Assembly (NCBI RefSeq): GCF_027594145.1
Contig: NZ_JAQFFK010000003.1
Span: forward strand, 186,001-250,000
DNA length: 64,000 nt
Direction: 5' to 3'
Source: Methanococcoides alaskense
GTDB lineage: Archaea; Halobacteriota; Methanosarcinia; Methanosarcinales; Methanosarcinaceae
This document shows positions 1-8,199 of the stretch, piece by piece. The notes beneath the pieces were generated by a model. That model did no database searches, had not been told where the DNA came from, and saw only the letters and a list, made by a program, of their open reading frames with translations. Each line of letters starts with the position of its first letter. Position 1 is the first letter of the stretch. Both the position numbers and the translations under genes were made by a program.

Positions 1-251
1 GTTGTGGAAGTTACGAAGGATATATTGGCATTTATTGCGACTGCAACCGTGCCATGAGAATTGGAAGCGGCGGCAAATGCGAAGTCTGCAAGGGTGAATA
101 TTGCTCCTCCCTGAACGATGCCCACCCCGTTCAGGTGATGCTCATGGATTTCCATCTTTGCTTTTGCGTAGCCTTCCGAGACTTCCAGAAGCTTAACATC
201 GATGTATTCAGCGAATTTGTCCATTTTGAAGAATTCTTTTATCTTTTCCAT
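1..251 (-). CDS. PaaI-type hotdog thioesterase, C-terminus missing (window edge)
   Basis: Eighty-three codons are visible; the gene continues beyond base 1. It starts at the ATG complementary to 249-251 and encodes MEKIKEFFKMDKFAEYIDV followed by the hotdog core HHLNGVGIVQGGAIFTLAD, about residues 37-55. The Asn and Gly-Gly of this loop, followed by a conserved Asp, are the hallmark of the PaaI/YbgC acyl-CoA thioesterase group. The family hydrolyses acyl-CoA thioesters in the cytosol; the substrate cannot be deduced. No partner gene is visible, because the upstream neighbour is the TnpB element. The family is clear from the motif; the exact function is not. Confidence 0.8.
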   Translation of the reverse strand, partial: MEKIKEFFKMDKFAEYIDVKLLEVSEGYAKAKMEIHEHHLNGVGIVQGGAIFTLADFAFAAASNSHGTVAVAINANISFVTST

Positions 252-372
252 TGTATCGCATCCATTCAGTTCTTTGATAGGATGTGCATGTTTTAAGTAT
301 ACACTATATCTGACCTTCTCTGAAAGTAGTTTTTAATAAAGCGAACGTGTGACATTTAAGTAAGCATTATTC

Positions 373-411
373 GTGAACTACCACCCATTAAAATGAGTGG
401 CTTTCTGCTTC
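373..411 (-). ncRNA. Right end of tnpB element 1: putative omega RNA 3' scaffold
   Basis: Read on the minus strand, the segment goes AAGCAGAAAG, then a stem-loop (CCACTCAT / ATGGGTGG), then GTAGTTCAC. The element at 28.5 kb has the same order, AAGCAGGAAG, a different stem, then GTAGTTCAC, so flanks are conserved while the stem covaries. In studied TnpB systems the omega RNA ends here and the guide is the flanking host DNA; that would be the complement of about 353-372. Boundaries and guide are inference from the two-element comparison. Confidence 0.55.
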
Positions 412-1527
412 ATATCCCAGACCAACGTCCATGACTCCACAGGCTCTTCCCGTAGTCCCTACGGTGCATCGATTAAGAATATTGATCGCTGCATTAACAT
501 CTCTGTCAAGTTCAAGCCCACATTCAGGACATTTGTGAATCCTAACCGATAGACCTTTCCTGACGATGTTTCCACAACCGCTGCATTCCTGTGATGTGTT
601 GAATGGGTTAACCAATTCTACAAAATTGCCAGCCTCTTCCGCTTTGCTTTTTGCCATCTGGATCAGTTGACCCCATGCAACATCATGTATTGATTTTGCA
701 AGATGATGATCCTTAACCATATTCCTGATGCTCAGATCTTCGAACACTATCCAGTCAAACCTGTCGACAAGAGCCCTGCTCAACTTATGGTTAAAATCAA
801 GTCTTTGGTTACGTATCTTTCTGTGAACCTTAACAACTTTGAGTTTTTGTATAAGACGGTTTGATGAACCTTTCTTCTTTTTGCTCAGTCTCTTTTGTTG
901 AACTGCAAGAGATCTCTCTGACTTTCGGTAATATATAGGGGAATCGAATTGTTCCCCATTGCTCAACGTGACACATGAGTTAAGCCCGACATCAATTCCT
1001 ATAGATGTAACAGAGTTGATCTTTTCAGGACTTGCACCCATGTCAACAGAAAAGACTGCATACCATTGATCCCCTTCACGTTTGATGGAACATGTCTTGA
1101 TCTTGCCTTCTATCTCTCGGTGCTGTTTGATCTTGATATTCCCTATCTTGGAAAATTTCAGTTTGTTATCTTCAATTTTGAAACCAGATTGAGGATATGT
1201 GAAACTGTTATACCTGTCCTTCCCCTTGAACCTTGGGTACCCTGGCGTTTCACCTGATCTGCACCGTCTAAAAAAAGCATCAAATGATTTTCCAAGTCTT
1301 CGCAAAACATCCTGTTTAATCTGTGAGAATACTTCAGTCCTACACTCGACATACTTGACCTGATTGATCTGGTCAAATGTTGTTAATCCTTGATTATATC
1401 TTTCATACGCATTCCTTCTGTCCGCAAGAAACTCGTTGTGGAGGTATCTGCATACATCAAGAGTTTTGACCAGGACAATCTCCTGTTCTTTGGTCGGGTA
1501 CAGACGGGATTTGTAGGATTTCCGCAT
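388..1527 (-). CDS. tnpB: TnpB, RNA-guided nuclease of an IS200/IS605-type element
   Basis: The protein has 379 residues, a normal length for TnpB. The RuvC-like centre is complete: Asp179 in SIGIDVGL, Glu263 in IVFEDLSI, and Asp343 in DRDVNAAINI. A zinc finger with Cys315/Cys318 and Cys333/Cys336 (CSGCG, CPECG) lies between the last two. The family forms a complex with an omega RNA made from the element's right end and cuts DNA matching the guide next to a short TAM, which helps the element persist. The stop codon (388-390) lies inside the right-end hairpin, so coding sequence and omega RNA overlap. All catalytic residues are present, so it is probably active. Confidence 0.93.
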   Translation of the reverse strand: MRKSYKSRLYPTKEQEIVLVKTLDVCRYLHNEFLADRRNAYERYNQGLTTFDQINQVKYVECRTEVFSQIKQDVLRRLGKSFDAFFRRCRSGETPGYPRFKGKDRYNSFTYPQSGFKIEDNKLKFSKIGNIKIKQHREIEGKIKTCSIKREGDQWYAVFSVDMGASPEKINSVTSIGIDVGLNSCVTLSNGEQFDSPIYYRKSERSLAVQQKRLSKKKKGSSNRLIQKLKVVKVHRKIRNQRLDFNHKLSRALVDRFDWIVFEDLSIRNMVKDHHLAKSIHDVAWGQLIQMAKSKAEEAGNFVELVNPFNTSQECSGCGNIVRKGLSVRIHKCPECGLELDRDVNAAINILNRCTVGTTGRACGVMDVGLGYEAESHSF

Positions 1528-1598
1528 ATTGTGATATACGTTTTGATACTACTAATATCTATCAGAACCAAGAACAATCAACTGTTTACGCAATTCAT

Positions 1599-1618
1599 CC
1601 ACTCATTGAAATGGGTGG
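1599..1618. repeat. Left-end hairpin of tnpB element 1
   Basis: CCACTCATTGAAATGGGTGG forms an 8-bp stem with one wobble pair. It matches the reverse complement of the right-end hairpin (382-400) at 18 of 20 bases. Its place just upstream of the tnpB start region makes it the likely left-end structure. Confidence 0.55.
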
Positions 1619-1825
1619 TCTTCTTGCTTATTTAATTATAAATGAGATTGGCTGGTTTTAGCGCAAAGACCCCCTTATTTCCAGTGGAGTTATCTCATTG
1701 TGTATATTGTTCGTGTGTGATCGACGGTGACTATGGATAAATAGGCAAATATCCGTAGTTTAAATGTATAATGAGGTTAATAGAAGGTCTTTTAAGTGTC
1801 AACATCCTTGATTCTTAAAGGTGCT

Positions 1826-1839
1826 CTATTTATATTATT
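1826..1839 (+). promoter_or_regulatory. TATA-box region in the 1619-1888 spacer
   Basis: CTATTTATATTATT lies about 50-60 bases before the ATG at 1889, leaving room for a start site near 1860. The rest of the 1619-1888 interval is A+T-rich and shows no gene or RNA that I can recognise. Confidence 0.45.
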
Positions 1840-1888
1840 TTGTTTGATATAAATATCTGTACCGTTTTCAATCGTGGGGGTCATTATA

Positions 1889-2311
1889 ATGGAAAATACC
1901 TATTCGAAGTTTTGGGATGCAGATGAATTCATTCTTGTTAGTGATGGGACCAAGCCTGCAATGAAATGGGCGGTCGAGGAACTCAGGAAGAAAGGGAAAA
2001 CTGTTCATTTTGTGGACCTTTCCGATAGGCCCAAGCTAGATGCGATAAAATCTATAGGTGAAGCTCCGGAAGGTGTGGAAAATGCGGTGATAGGTCTGAC
2101 AAAGACCGAACCGGCAGATGCCATGAAAGGCCTTTTCGAGAAAGGTGTGGTAAATACCTGGGTTCACTGGAAAACGGATACTCCTGCTGTGAGGGAACTT
2201 TGTGCAGATCATCAATGTTACACTGGAAGGTGTCCTATGCTGTATCTTGGGAAGGATCTCAGCATGCATGGTGTTCATAGGATGGTCGCAAAACTGATCG
2301 GTAAATATTAA
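1889..2311 (+). CDS. Small CoA-binding-domain-like protein (Rossmann fold)
   Basis: The protein has 140 residues if it starts at the ATG 1889-1891. That start has GTGGGGG 8 bases upstream; the in-frame GTG at 1874 would use the same bases as codons and is less likely. The sequence has a beta-alpha-beta pattern: a strand ending in LVSDGTKPAMKWA, then FVDLSDRPKLDAI, then an alternating segment with TWVHWKTDTPAVRELC. This resembles the YccU/CoA_binding_2 family, where the ligand is CoA or a nucleotide, although the classical glycine loop is altered. The Cys-rich ending (CADHQCYTGRCPML) might bind metal or be redox-active. It stands alone between a TnpB element and modA; the role is unknown. Confidence 0.65.
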   Translation: MENTYSKFWDADEFILVSDGTKPAMKWAVEELRKKGKTVHFVDLSDRPKLDAIKSIGEAPEGVENAVIGLTKTEPADAMKGLFEKGVVNTWVHWKTDTPAVRELCADHQCYTGRCPMLYLGKDLSMHGVHRMVAKLIGKY

Positions 2312-2340
2312 ATTTAAGTTCTCATCCCGCTTGACAATAA

Positions 2341-2395
2341 AATTTTTATACAAGCAATCTAATCTCATTCCGTTATGTTCTACTAAACATAACGG
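2341..2395 (+). promoter_or_regulatory. modABC promoter with ModE-like palindromic operator
   Basis: A perfect inverted repeat, CCGTTATGTT (2370-2379), six bases, AACATAACGG (2386-2395), sits between a TATA-like AATTTTTATAC (2341-2351) and the modA ATG at 2420. It therefore covers the expected transcription start. The half-site resembles the CGTTATAT-type ModE box that represses molybdate transport operons in bacteria when molybdate is abundant. The palindrome is directly visible; assignment to a ModE-type repressor is inference, since no modE gene is in the window. Confidence 0.65.
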
Positions 2396-2419
2396 TGTAA
2401 TGGTGAGCGGAGGTATTGT

Positions 2420-3238
2420 ATGGATAAAAAGCGTTCTTTAATGGGCATATCTATCATATTGGTAATGGCGATGGCATTGTTTTTGGTTATGGGGTGGGGT
2501 GCTTTTTTAGGATATTCATCATCTCATACAGATGTGAGTTCTGAGGTCATTGTCTCTGCCGCGGCAAGTTTGACCGAAAGTTTCACTGAGGTCGAACGCA
2601 AGTTTGAAGAGTCGCATCCTGATATCGATATAATTCTCAATCTGGCGGGTTCAGGTACCCTGCGTATGCAGATAGAAGCCGGTGCTCCCATCGATGTTTT
2701 TGCTTCAGCTTCCCAGAAGCATATGGACCTCCTCGGTTCCGAGGACATGATCTATGCTGACACAAGGCATGATTTCGCTGAGAACTCTCTTGTAATGATA
2801 GTTCCCAGGTCAAGTGAGAATACTATAAGAACCCTTGAAGACCTTGGGGATGTTTCAATTACAAAGATAGCTATTGGAGACCCGGAGATCGCACCTGTGG
2901 GCAGATATACGAAAGGTGCACTTGAGGCAGCTTCTCTGTGGGATGATGTTAGTGAAAAGCTCATTTATGCGGAGAGTGTGAAGCAGGTGCTCGTTTATGT
3001 TGAGAGCGGGGAAGTTGATGCGGGTTTTGTATATATGACCGATGCGATGGTCTCAGATATGGATAAGATAGACGTTGTTGCACAAATTCCGGTGAGTACC
3101 AGTATAAGCTATCCCATTGCAGTTGTTTCATCTTCAGATGAATTGGAAGCATCCCGGGAATTCATAGATTATGTTATTTCGGATGAAGGAAAAGATATAT
3201 TCGTAAAATATGGCTTTACTGTAATGGATGATAATTGA
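2420..3238 (+). CDS. modA: Molybdate ABC transporter, substrate-binding protein ModA
   Basis: The protein has 272 residues. An N-terminal membrane anchor (about 8-30) is followed by an extracytoplasmic binding protein of the PBP2/ModA family. The opening strand VIVSAAASLTESFTEVE and the segment LNLAGSGTLRMQIEAGAP carry the serines that coordinate oxyanions in ModA. DVFASASQKHMDLL and IGDPEIAPVGRYTKGALE are also characteristic. It captures molybdate (or tungstate) outside the cell and hands it to ModB/ModC. It is the first gene of a three-gene operon, and its stop overlaps the modB start. Molybdate versus tungstate preference cannot be told from sequence alone, though MoeA lies 3.7 kb downstream. 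Confidence 0.92.
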   Translation: MDKKRSLMGISIILVMAMALFLVMGWGAFLGYSSSHTDVSSEVIVSAAASLTESFTEVERKFEESHPDIDIILNLAGSGTLRMQIEAGAPIDVFASASQKHMDLLGSEDMIYADTRHDFAENSLVMIVPRSSENTIRTLEDLGDVSITKIAIGDPEIAPVGRYTKGALEAASLWDDVSEKLIYAESVKQVLVYVESGEVDAGFVYMTDAMVSDMDKIDVVAQIPVSTSISYPIAVVSSSDELEASREFIDYVISDEGKDIFVKYGFTVMDDN

Positions 3239-3906
3239 TGCTTGAAGATGCCTTGATCCCCCTATCTATCACTTTAAAGGTGGCCGTTCTGTCCACCTGT
3301 CTTGTTGCTGTGTTCGGTATTCTCATATCCTATGCACTTGCAAGGAGGGATTTCAGGGGGAAATGGCTCGCTGATATTCTTGTTACCCTTCCGCTTGTGC
3401 TTCCGCCGACAGTTACGGGTTATCTTCTTGTTGTTCTGTTGGGCAAGAACGGTGCAATAGGTAGTTTTCTTTTTGAGACGACGGGTTGGTCATTGCTTTT
3501 CACATGGCATGCTGCGGTGATCGCGGCCTTTGTTGTGTCCCTTCCTCTGATGGTGAAGACCACTGCTTCTGCTATCAGTGCAGTGGATCGTGAACTGGAG
3601 TATGCGGCTTATACCCTTGGGCACAGTGAGCTTGAGACCATGCTTTTTGTGACCCTACCTCTTGCTAAAAAAGGCATACTTGCAGGCATCGTGTTAAGTT
3701 TTGCAAGGGCTGTGGGGGAGTTCGGTGCTACCCTTATGGTTGCGGGCAATATTCCGGGGAAAACGAATACCATGTCGTTGTCCATCTATACGGCGTTCCA
3801 GTCAGGCAATGATGCTCTTGCGAATATTCTTGTCATCACTCTGGTCGTTGTTTCATTATTATCCATGGCACTGGCTGCAAGGTTCGTGGATCGTTGGAGC
3901 GTGTGA
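3238..3906 (+). CDS. modB: Molybdate ABC transporter, permease ModB
   Basis: The start is the ATG at 3238-3240, sharing one base with the modA stop (TGATG); the TTG just before it is also in frame. The protein has 222 residues with five to six hydrophobic helices. It contains the binding-protein-dependent permease loop, here HSELETMLFVTLPLAKKGI, ending in the EAA-like segment that contacts ModC, followed by AVGEFGATLMVAGNIPGKT, which is diagnostic for ModB/CysT-type permeases. It forms the membrane channel for molybdate. Length and motifs are complete. Confidence 0.93.
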   Translation: MLEDALIPLSITLKVAVLSTCLVAVFGILISYALARRDFRGKWLADILVTLPLVLPPTVTGYLLVVLLGKNGAIGSFLFETTGWSLLFTWHAAVIAAFVVSLPLMVKTTASAISAVDRELEYAAYTLGHSELETMLFVTLPLAKKGILAGIVLSFARAVGEFGATLMVAGNIPGKTNTMSLSIYTAFQSGNDALANILVITLVVVSLLSMALAARFVDRWSV

Positions 3907-3915
3907 GGTAGTTAA

Positions 3916-5016
3916 ATGGGCGTAAAAGTGAGCTTGTCAAAGAAGTATAGGTCCCGTGGCAGGAAGGGTGGCAGAGATGATGTTTTTTCTCTGGATGTCA
4001 GCTTTGAGGTGGGGAATGAACTGGTGGTCATTTTTGGTCGCTCCGGTTCCGGTAAGACCACGACACTTCGATGTATCGCAGGGCTGGAAACTCCGGAGTG
4101 CGGAAGTATAATTGTTAATGGAAAAACGTATTTTGATAGCGATTCGGGTATCGATCTCCAGCCACAGTACAGGAGGCCGGGGTATGTTTTCCAGAACTAT
4201 GCCCTCTTCCCGCATATGGATGTGAGGAAGAACATCGTTTATGGTCTTAAGGGGTGGGATACGGCGAAGAAGGAAGATCGTTTGTTCGAGATGCTTCGTC
4301 TGTTGCATATAGAGGGTCTGGAAGGACGTTATCCCTCTCAGTTATCGGGGGGTCAGAAACAGAGGGTTGCCCTTGCCCGTGCCCTTGCACCGAGTCCCGA
4401 TATCCTGTTGCTGGATGAGCCTTTCTCTGCCCTTGATATGGTGGTCAGGATGCGACTGAGGGAGAGGATAAAAACTATTCAGAAAGAGCTTGGCATTCCT
4501 ATACTGTTCATCACCCATAGTCCAGAGGAAGCGATCTCGCTTGCAGACCGGGTCGTGGTCCTTCATGAGGGGCAGGTTCACCAGTCAGGCAGTCCAAGGG
4601 AAGTGTTCTATTCTCCTGTTGACCGGGATGTGGCAGAACTTGTGGGTGTCAGCAATATCTTTGAGGATGGAGATGTGGTCGGGAACTCTCCTGAAGGCTT
4701 TGTTCTTGAAGGCAGAGGTATGCAATTTGTTACAAGTTCGGATGTGTCTGGTTCAGATACTGTTTCCTGGGGGGTAAGGCCGGAGAACATACATCTGATG
4801 GCCTATGATGAGGGTTTGCTTTCAGATGAGGGCAATGTGTTTGCAGGCAATGTTCTTGATGTTACGGATAAGGGTAGCAGCAAGCTGATAGCTGTGGAAC
4901 TTGATGGAAGTAATGTAGTTCTTTTTTGTGATGTTCCGACAAGGCTTCTGGATGAAGCTATGGGATCCCGTGTCATCGTGAAGATCGCAGCGAAGGACGT
5001 ACTGGTCTTTGAGTAA
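3916..5016 (+). CDS. modC: Molybdate ABC transporter, ATPase ModC with TOBE domain
   Basis: The protein has 366 residues. The ATPase domain has Walker A GRSGSGKTT near residue 41, Q-loop VFQNYALFPH, signature LSGGQKQR, Walker B ILLLDEPFSALD and switch ITHSPEEA. After about residue 240 comes a TOBE/Mop-like region (GVRPENIHLM and GNVLDVTDKG) that in relatives binds molybdate and regulates transport. It powers uptake through ModB. It begins 9 bases after modB and ends the operon; a hairpin at 5054-5071 lies just downstream. Confidence 0.93.
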   Translation: MGVKVSLSKKYRSRGRKGGRDDVFSLDVSFEVGNELVVIFGRSGSGKTTTLRCIAGLETPECGSIIVNGKTYFDSDSGIDLQPQYRRPGYVFQNYALFPHMDVRKNIVYGLKGWDTAKKEDRLFEMLRLLHIEGLEGRYPSQLSGGQKQRVALARALAPSPDILLLDEPFSALDMVVRMRLRERIKTIQKELGIPILFITHSPEEAISLADRVVVLHEGQVHQSGSPREVFYSPVDRDVAELVGVSNIFEDGDVVGNSPEGFVLEGRGMQFVTSSDVSGSDTVSWGVRPENIHLMAYDEGLLSDEGNVFAGNVLDVTDKGSSKLIAVELDGSNVVLFCDVPTRLLDEAMGSRVIVKIAAKDVLVFE

Positions 5017-5053
5017 GGTGTATATGTTTTTAAAATTCAAAAAAGCAAATAAC

Positions 5054-5071
5054 AGCCCTTTAAAAAGGGCT
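5054..5071. terminator. Bidirectional hairpin between modC and tRNA-Arg
   Basis: AGCCCTTT, AA, AAAGGGCT is a perfect 8-bp inverted repeat between two convergent genes. Runs of T or A flank it on both sides (TTTTT at 5082-5086; A-rich 5040-5044), so it could end transcription in either direction. Termination in archaea depends mainly on U-tracts, so the hairpin's part is inference. Confidence 0.5.
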
Positions 5072-5088
5072 ATTAAAAGAGTTTTTAC

Positions 5089-5162
5089 GGGACCGGTGGG
5101 AGTTGAACCCACGACCCCCGGGTTAGAAGCCCGGTGCTATATCCAGGCTAAGCCACGGACCC
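5089..5162 (-). tRNA. tRNA-Arg (anticodon TCT)
   Basis: The 74-base cloverleaf reads on the minus strand with acceptor GGGTCCG, anticodon arm CCGGG-CTTCTAA-CCCGG (anticodon TCT, codons AGA/AGG), and T arm GTGGG-TTCAACT-CCCAC. CCA is not encoded and there is no intron. The 3' acceptor strand is CGGTCCC, so positions 4 and 69 form a U-U mismatch while the other six pairs are intact. It converges with modC. Confidence 0.93.
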
Positions 5163-5267
5163 TCAATTATCGTTCTAAGTGAACGAGATGTGACATGGTT
5201 GTTTATGCATAAAAGCCTTTTGTACAGGGGCTGATTTATTGGGGTTTACTACCCATTTGCAAAGTAA

Positions 5268-5277
5268 TTTATATAAG
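5268..5277 (+). promoter_or_regulatory. TATA box of the 5345 membrane-protein gene
   Basis: TTTATATAAG is a near-consensus archaeal TATA box. A start site about 25 bases downstream (near 5297) would leave the in-frame ATG at 5279 outside the mRNA, which argues for the ATG at 5345. Confidence 0.6.
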
Positions 5278-5344
5278 CATGTCATTTATTTTCAATGATG
5301 TTCAAGACTTTGATCTTTGGCATGATACAATAAAGGTTGAACTT

Positions 5345-5875
5345 ATGAATACAGCATTTATCATTTTTGGAATTCTTTTCTTTGCAGCTCTCAGTCTTTA
5401 TAATTTGATACATTCTTTTAAGCATAAGAAAAGTTATCTGCCATCGATCTTTGGGTTTCTTATATGCCTGTCAACAGCTCTTGTTCTTTATGAGCAGCCG
5501 TTGATGGGTGGTTTTGTATTTTTAATTATACTTTTACTGGCGATCCTTTCATCCCGGACTATCTTGGCTATAAGAAAAAGCTCATTATTAAAGGCAATCG
5601 ATGGGGTCGAGATAACTTCCACCTTCTCGACAATGCACATACTGGATATCAGGTTCTGGGCGGCATATGCGTTAAAGAACGGAGCAAAAAAAGCTGCTAT
5701 AGGTTATTCTTTGTCTCAGACCGGTCTTTTACTTCTTGTTCTGGCAATTGTTATGCTCGTTTCTCCGTCCTATATGAAATTTCATGTATGGATGCCTTTC
5801 GTATTTGTATCATTCGTAATGGGATTGCGTGACTCGAATGAGGTGTTCCGAGAGTTTTGCGGATCAAAAATATGA
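5345..5875 (+). CDS. Integral membrane protein of unknown function
   Basis: The protein has 176 residues from the ATG at 5345, which has AGGTTGA a few bases upstream. A longer reading from 5279 is open but would begin almost on the TATA box. There are about five hydrophobic segments: residues 2-20, 35-48, 52-70, 120-140 and 145-160. Short charged loops contain HSFKHKKS and AIRKSSLLKAIDGVE. I recognise no family motif or catalytic residues. It is monocistronic between tRNA-Arg and ilvE. A transporter or a membrane-stress role is possible, but nothing in the sequence decides it. Confidence 0.7.
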   Translation: MNTAFIIFGILFFAALSLYNLIHSFKHKKSYLPSIFGFLICLSTALVLYEQPLMGGFVFLIILLLAILSSRTILAIRKSSLLKAIDGVEITSTFSTMHILDIRFWAAYALKNGAKKAAIGYSLSQTGLLLLVLAIVMLVSPSYMKFHVWMPFVFVSFVMGLRDSNEVFREFCGSKI

Positions 5876-6003
5876 TCATTTTCTTCTCTTAACTGTCTCC
5901 AGAGTTTTGTCTGCTACAAATATTCATATATATTAGCGATACATTTTGGGAACAATACTTACAAAACGTACCCCTTATAAGGTATATTCAATGAGGATCC
6001 ATT

Positions 6004-6882
6004 ATGAGCGAATTACTGATCTACTACAACGGCGAGTTTGTCCCTAAGGACAAAGCAACAGTTTCCATTTATGACCACGGCTTCCTTTATGGAGATGGTG
6101 TTTTTGAGGGTATCAGAGCATACAACGGGCGTGTCTTCAAGCTCGATGAGCACGTTGACAGGCTCTATGATTCCGCAAAGGCAATTGCTCTTGAAGTTCC
6201 TATCACAAAGGCTGAGATGACAGAGGCCATCCTTGAGACATTGAGGAAGAACAACCTCACTGATGCGTACATCCGCCCTATCGTTACACGTGGTATCGGC
6301 GATCTTGGTCTTGACCCGCGCAAGTGCCCAATGCCAAGCATCTATATCATTTCACAGGAATGGGGTGCAATGTATGGCGACCTCTATGAGGTCGGCCTTA
6401 AAGCTATCACAGTCGGTATCAGGCGTAATGCCCCTGACGCACTGTCCCCTAACATCAAATCATTGAACTATTTGAACAACATCCTTGCCAAGATCGAAGC
6501 GAACGCAAAGGGTGGCGATGAGGCTATCTTCCTTGACCAGAACGGTTTCGTCTCTGAAGGTTCCGGTGACAACATCTTTGTTATCAAAAACGGCAAGATC
6601 TACACTCCTCCTACCATCAACAATCTGAAAGGTATCACAAGGGCAACCGCTATCGAGCTTCTTGAAGAACGCGGATATGAGGTAGCTGTTCAGAACCTCG
6701 GTCTTTTCGATATGTACACTGCAGATGAGATCTTCGTTACAGGTACAGCAGCAGAGGCGGCACCTATCACATTGCTTGACGGTCGCAAGATCGGTGATGG
6801 TTCAGTCGGTCCTATCACAAAAGCTGCAGTTGCTGCTTTCGAGGAAGTTACCGGCACCATCGGTACGCCTATCTTTGAGTGA
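6004..6882 (+). CDS. ilvE: Branched-chain amino acid aminotransferase
   Basis: The protein has 292 residues, the usual size of fold-type IV PLP aminotransferases. It contains [20 protein letters not shown] near the N-terminus, the PLP-lysine segment [14 protein letters not shown] near residue 155, the phosphate-binding region [12 protein letters not shown], and near the C-terminus [11 protein letters not shown]. It transfers the amino group between glutamate and the 2-oxo acids of Leu, Ile and Val in the cytosol. GAGGATCC upstream of the ATG is a good ribosome binding site, and a TATA-like run lies at about 5924-5936. It appears to be transcribed alone or with moeA, 49 bases on. Confidence 0.95.
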   Translation: MSELLIYYNGEFVPKDKATVSIYDHGFLYGDGVFEGIRAYNGRVFKLDEHVDRLYDSAKAIALEVPITKAEMTEAILETLRKNNLTDAYIRPIVTRGIGDLGLDPRKCPMPSIYIISQEWGAMYGDLYEVGLKAITVGIRRNAPDALSPNIKSLNYLNNILAKIEANAKGGDEAIFLDQNGFVSEGSGDNIFVIKNGKIYTPPTINNLKGITRATAIELLEERGYEVAVQNLGLFDMYTADEIFVTGTAAEAAPITLLDGRKIGDGSVGPITKAAVAAFEEVTGTIGTPIFE

Positions 6883-6931
6883 TCTTTAAAGATCATTCTC
6901 ACTTTCTTTTATTTTTAAACTTGAACTTACA

Positions 6932-8149
6932 ATGTCACGAAAAATACTGCGGGATCTTCTTTCGATTGAAGATGCGAGAACCCTTTTCAAAGGGGTAAAG
7001 GTTAGGACACACATAGTGTCTATTCCTATTGAGAGGTCAACAGGTTGGGTTCTGGCAGAGGATGTCATATCGACCATCGATGTGCCTGGTTTTGATAAAT
7101 CTCTTAGAGATGGCTATGCTGTGCGTTCGGAGGATGTTGCTTTTGCAGGTGATATTCCCGTTGCGTTAAAGATGGTAGGGTTTTCTCCAGTGGGGGAGCC
7201 TCCTCAGTACCAGGTAGGCAAGATGGAGGCCGTCGAGGTTGCAACAGGCGGTCCAATCCCGAATGGTGCTGACGCTGTCGTGATGGTCGAGGATACTGAA
7301 CTTAATGGCGATACTGTCCTTGTGAAAACATCTGTAAAGGCAGGTAAATTTTTGATATTGGCAGGTTCCGACATATCAAAGAATGCTTGTTTGCTTTCCA
7401 AGGGGTTGACCATAGGTGCCCGGGAGGTTGGTGTTCTTGCAGCTATTGGCATGCGTGAGGTTGCTGTCAATACTATGAAGGTGGGAATTATTTCCACAGG
7501 CAATGAACTTGCTATGCCCGGCACCGATCTTCAACCTGGGATGGTCTATGACACTAATTCTTATTCACTTTATGCGGCAGCAACAAAATTAGGTGTTGAT
7601 ACGATCGCTTATGGTCTTATTAAGGATGATCAGGATACGGTAAGTGCTGTAGTGAAAAAGGCGATTGGGGAGTGTGATATTGTTCTGACCTCTGGCAGTA
7701 CGTCAGCAGGACCCGATGATTTCATGTATGATATTATTGAAGAGCAAGGAAATGTTCTTGTTCACGGTCTTAATTTCAAGCCGGGTAAACCGGTGGTTTT
7801 AGGGATGATCAATGAGATCCCCATCGTTGCCTTACCTGGACACCCTACGTCTTCACTTACGGTCTTCTATGAGTTCATATTGCCTCTTATCAGAAGGAAC
7901 CTGGATGCTCCTGTGGCTAAAAAGCAGACTCTGACTGCGGTTCTTGGTGAGGATGTCATATCCGGCACCCGGCATGAGATGCTAGCGGTCAGGCTGGAAA
8001 ATGGTGTGGTGTTCTCGACCAGCAGGTCTTCAGCAGCGATCACGACCCTTGCGTATGCGGATGGTTTTATTGAGATCCCGGCGGATGTTCCTATGGTCAA
8101 AAAAGGAATGGAAGTTGTGGTAACTTTTTTCGATGATGCGTTCAAATGA
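6932..8149 (+). CDS. moeA: Molybdopterin molybdenumtransferase MoeA
   Basis: The protein has 405 residues, the usual size for MoeA. It contains the N-terminal motif DKSLRDGYAVRSED near residue 50, then the MoCF-binding domain with GIISTGNEL, the loop TSGSTSAGPDDF, and LPGHPTSSLTVFYEF, followed by the small C-terminal beta domain. MoeA inserts molybdate into adenylylated molybdopterin, the last step of molybdenum cofactor synthesis. In methanogens the cofactor serves formylmethanofuran dehydrogenase. It fits the nearby modABC uptake genes. The annotated ATG is the only good start before the first motif. Confidence 0.93.
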   Translation: MSRKILRDLLSIEDARTLFKGVKVRTHIVSIPIERSTGWVLAEDVISTIDVPGFDKSLRDGYAVRSEDVAFAGDIPVALKMVGFSPVGEPPQYQVGKMEAVEVATGGPIPNGADAVVMVEDTELNGDTVLVKTSVKAGKFLILAGSDISKNACLLSKGLTIGAREVGVLAAIGMREVAVNTMKVGIISTGNELAMPGTDLQPGMVYDTNSYSLYAAATKLGVDTIAYGLIKDDQDTVSAVVKKAIGECDIVLTSGSTSAGPDDFMYDIIEEQGNVLVHGLNFKPGKPVVLGMINEIPIVALPGHPTSSLTVFYEFILPLIRRNLDAPVAKKQTLTAVLGEDVISGTRHEMLAVRLENGVVFSTSRSSAAITTLAYADGFIEIPADVPMVKKGMEVVVTFFDDAFK

Positions 8150-8199
8150 GGCTCTTCTAAGGAAACTCTTTTTTATATTGAAGTTGTGGTAGGGAACAG

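Larger units (their letters stand above)
373..1618 (-). mobile_element. Solitary tnpB element (IS200/IS605 superfamily, IS1341-like)
   Basis: The element contains one intact tnpB and no tnpA transposase gene. Its right end is the hairpin at 382-400 (CCACCCATTAAAATGAGTGG on the plus strand) followed by the terminal GTGAACTACC at 373-382. Nearly the same 20-base hairpin, in the opposite orientation, lies at 1599-1618 beyond the tnpB start and probably marks the left end. The second TnpB element in this window ends in the same GTGAACTACC (from 28503), which supports 373 as the true right boundary. The left boundary is less certain. Without TnpA it can move only if a transposase acts in trans. 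Confidence 0.7.
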
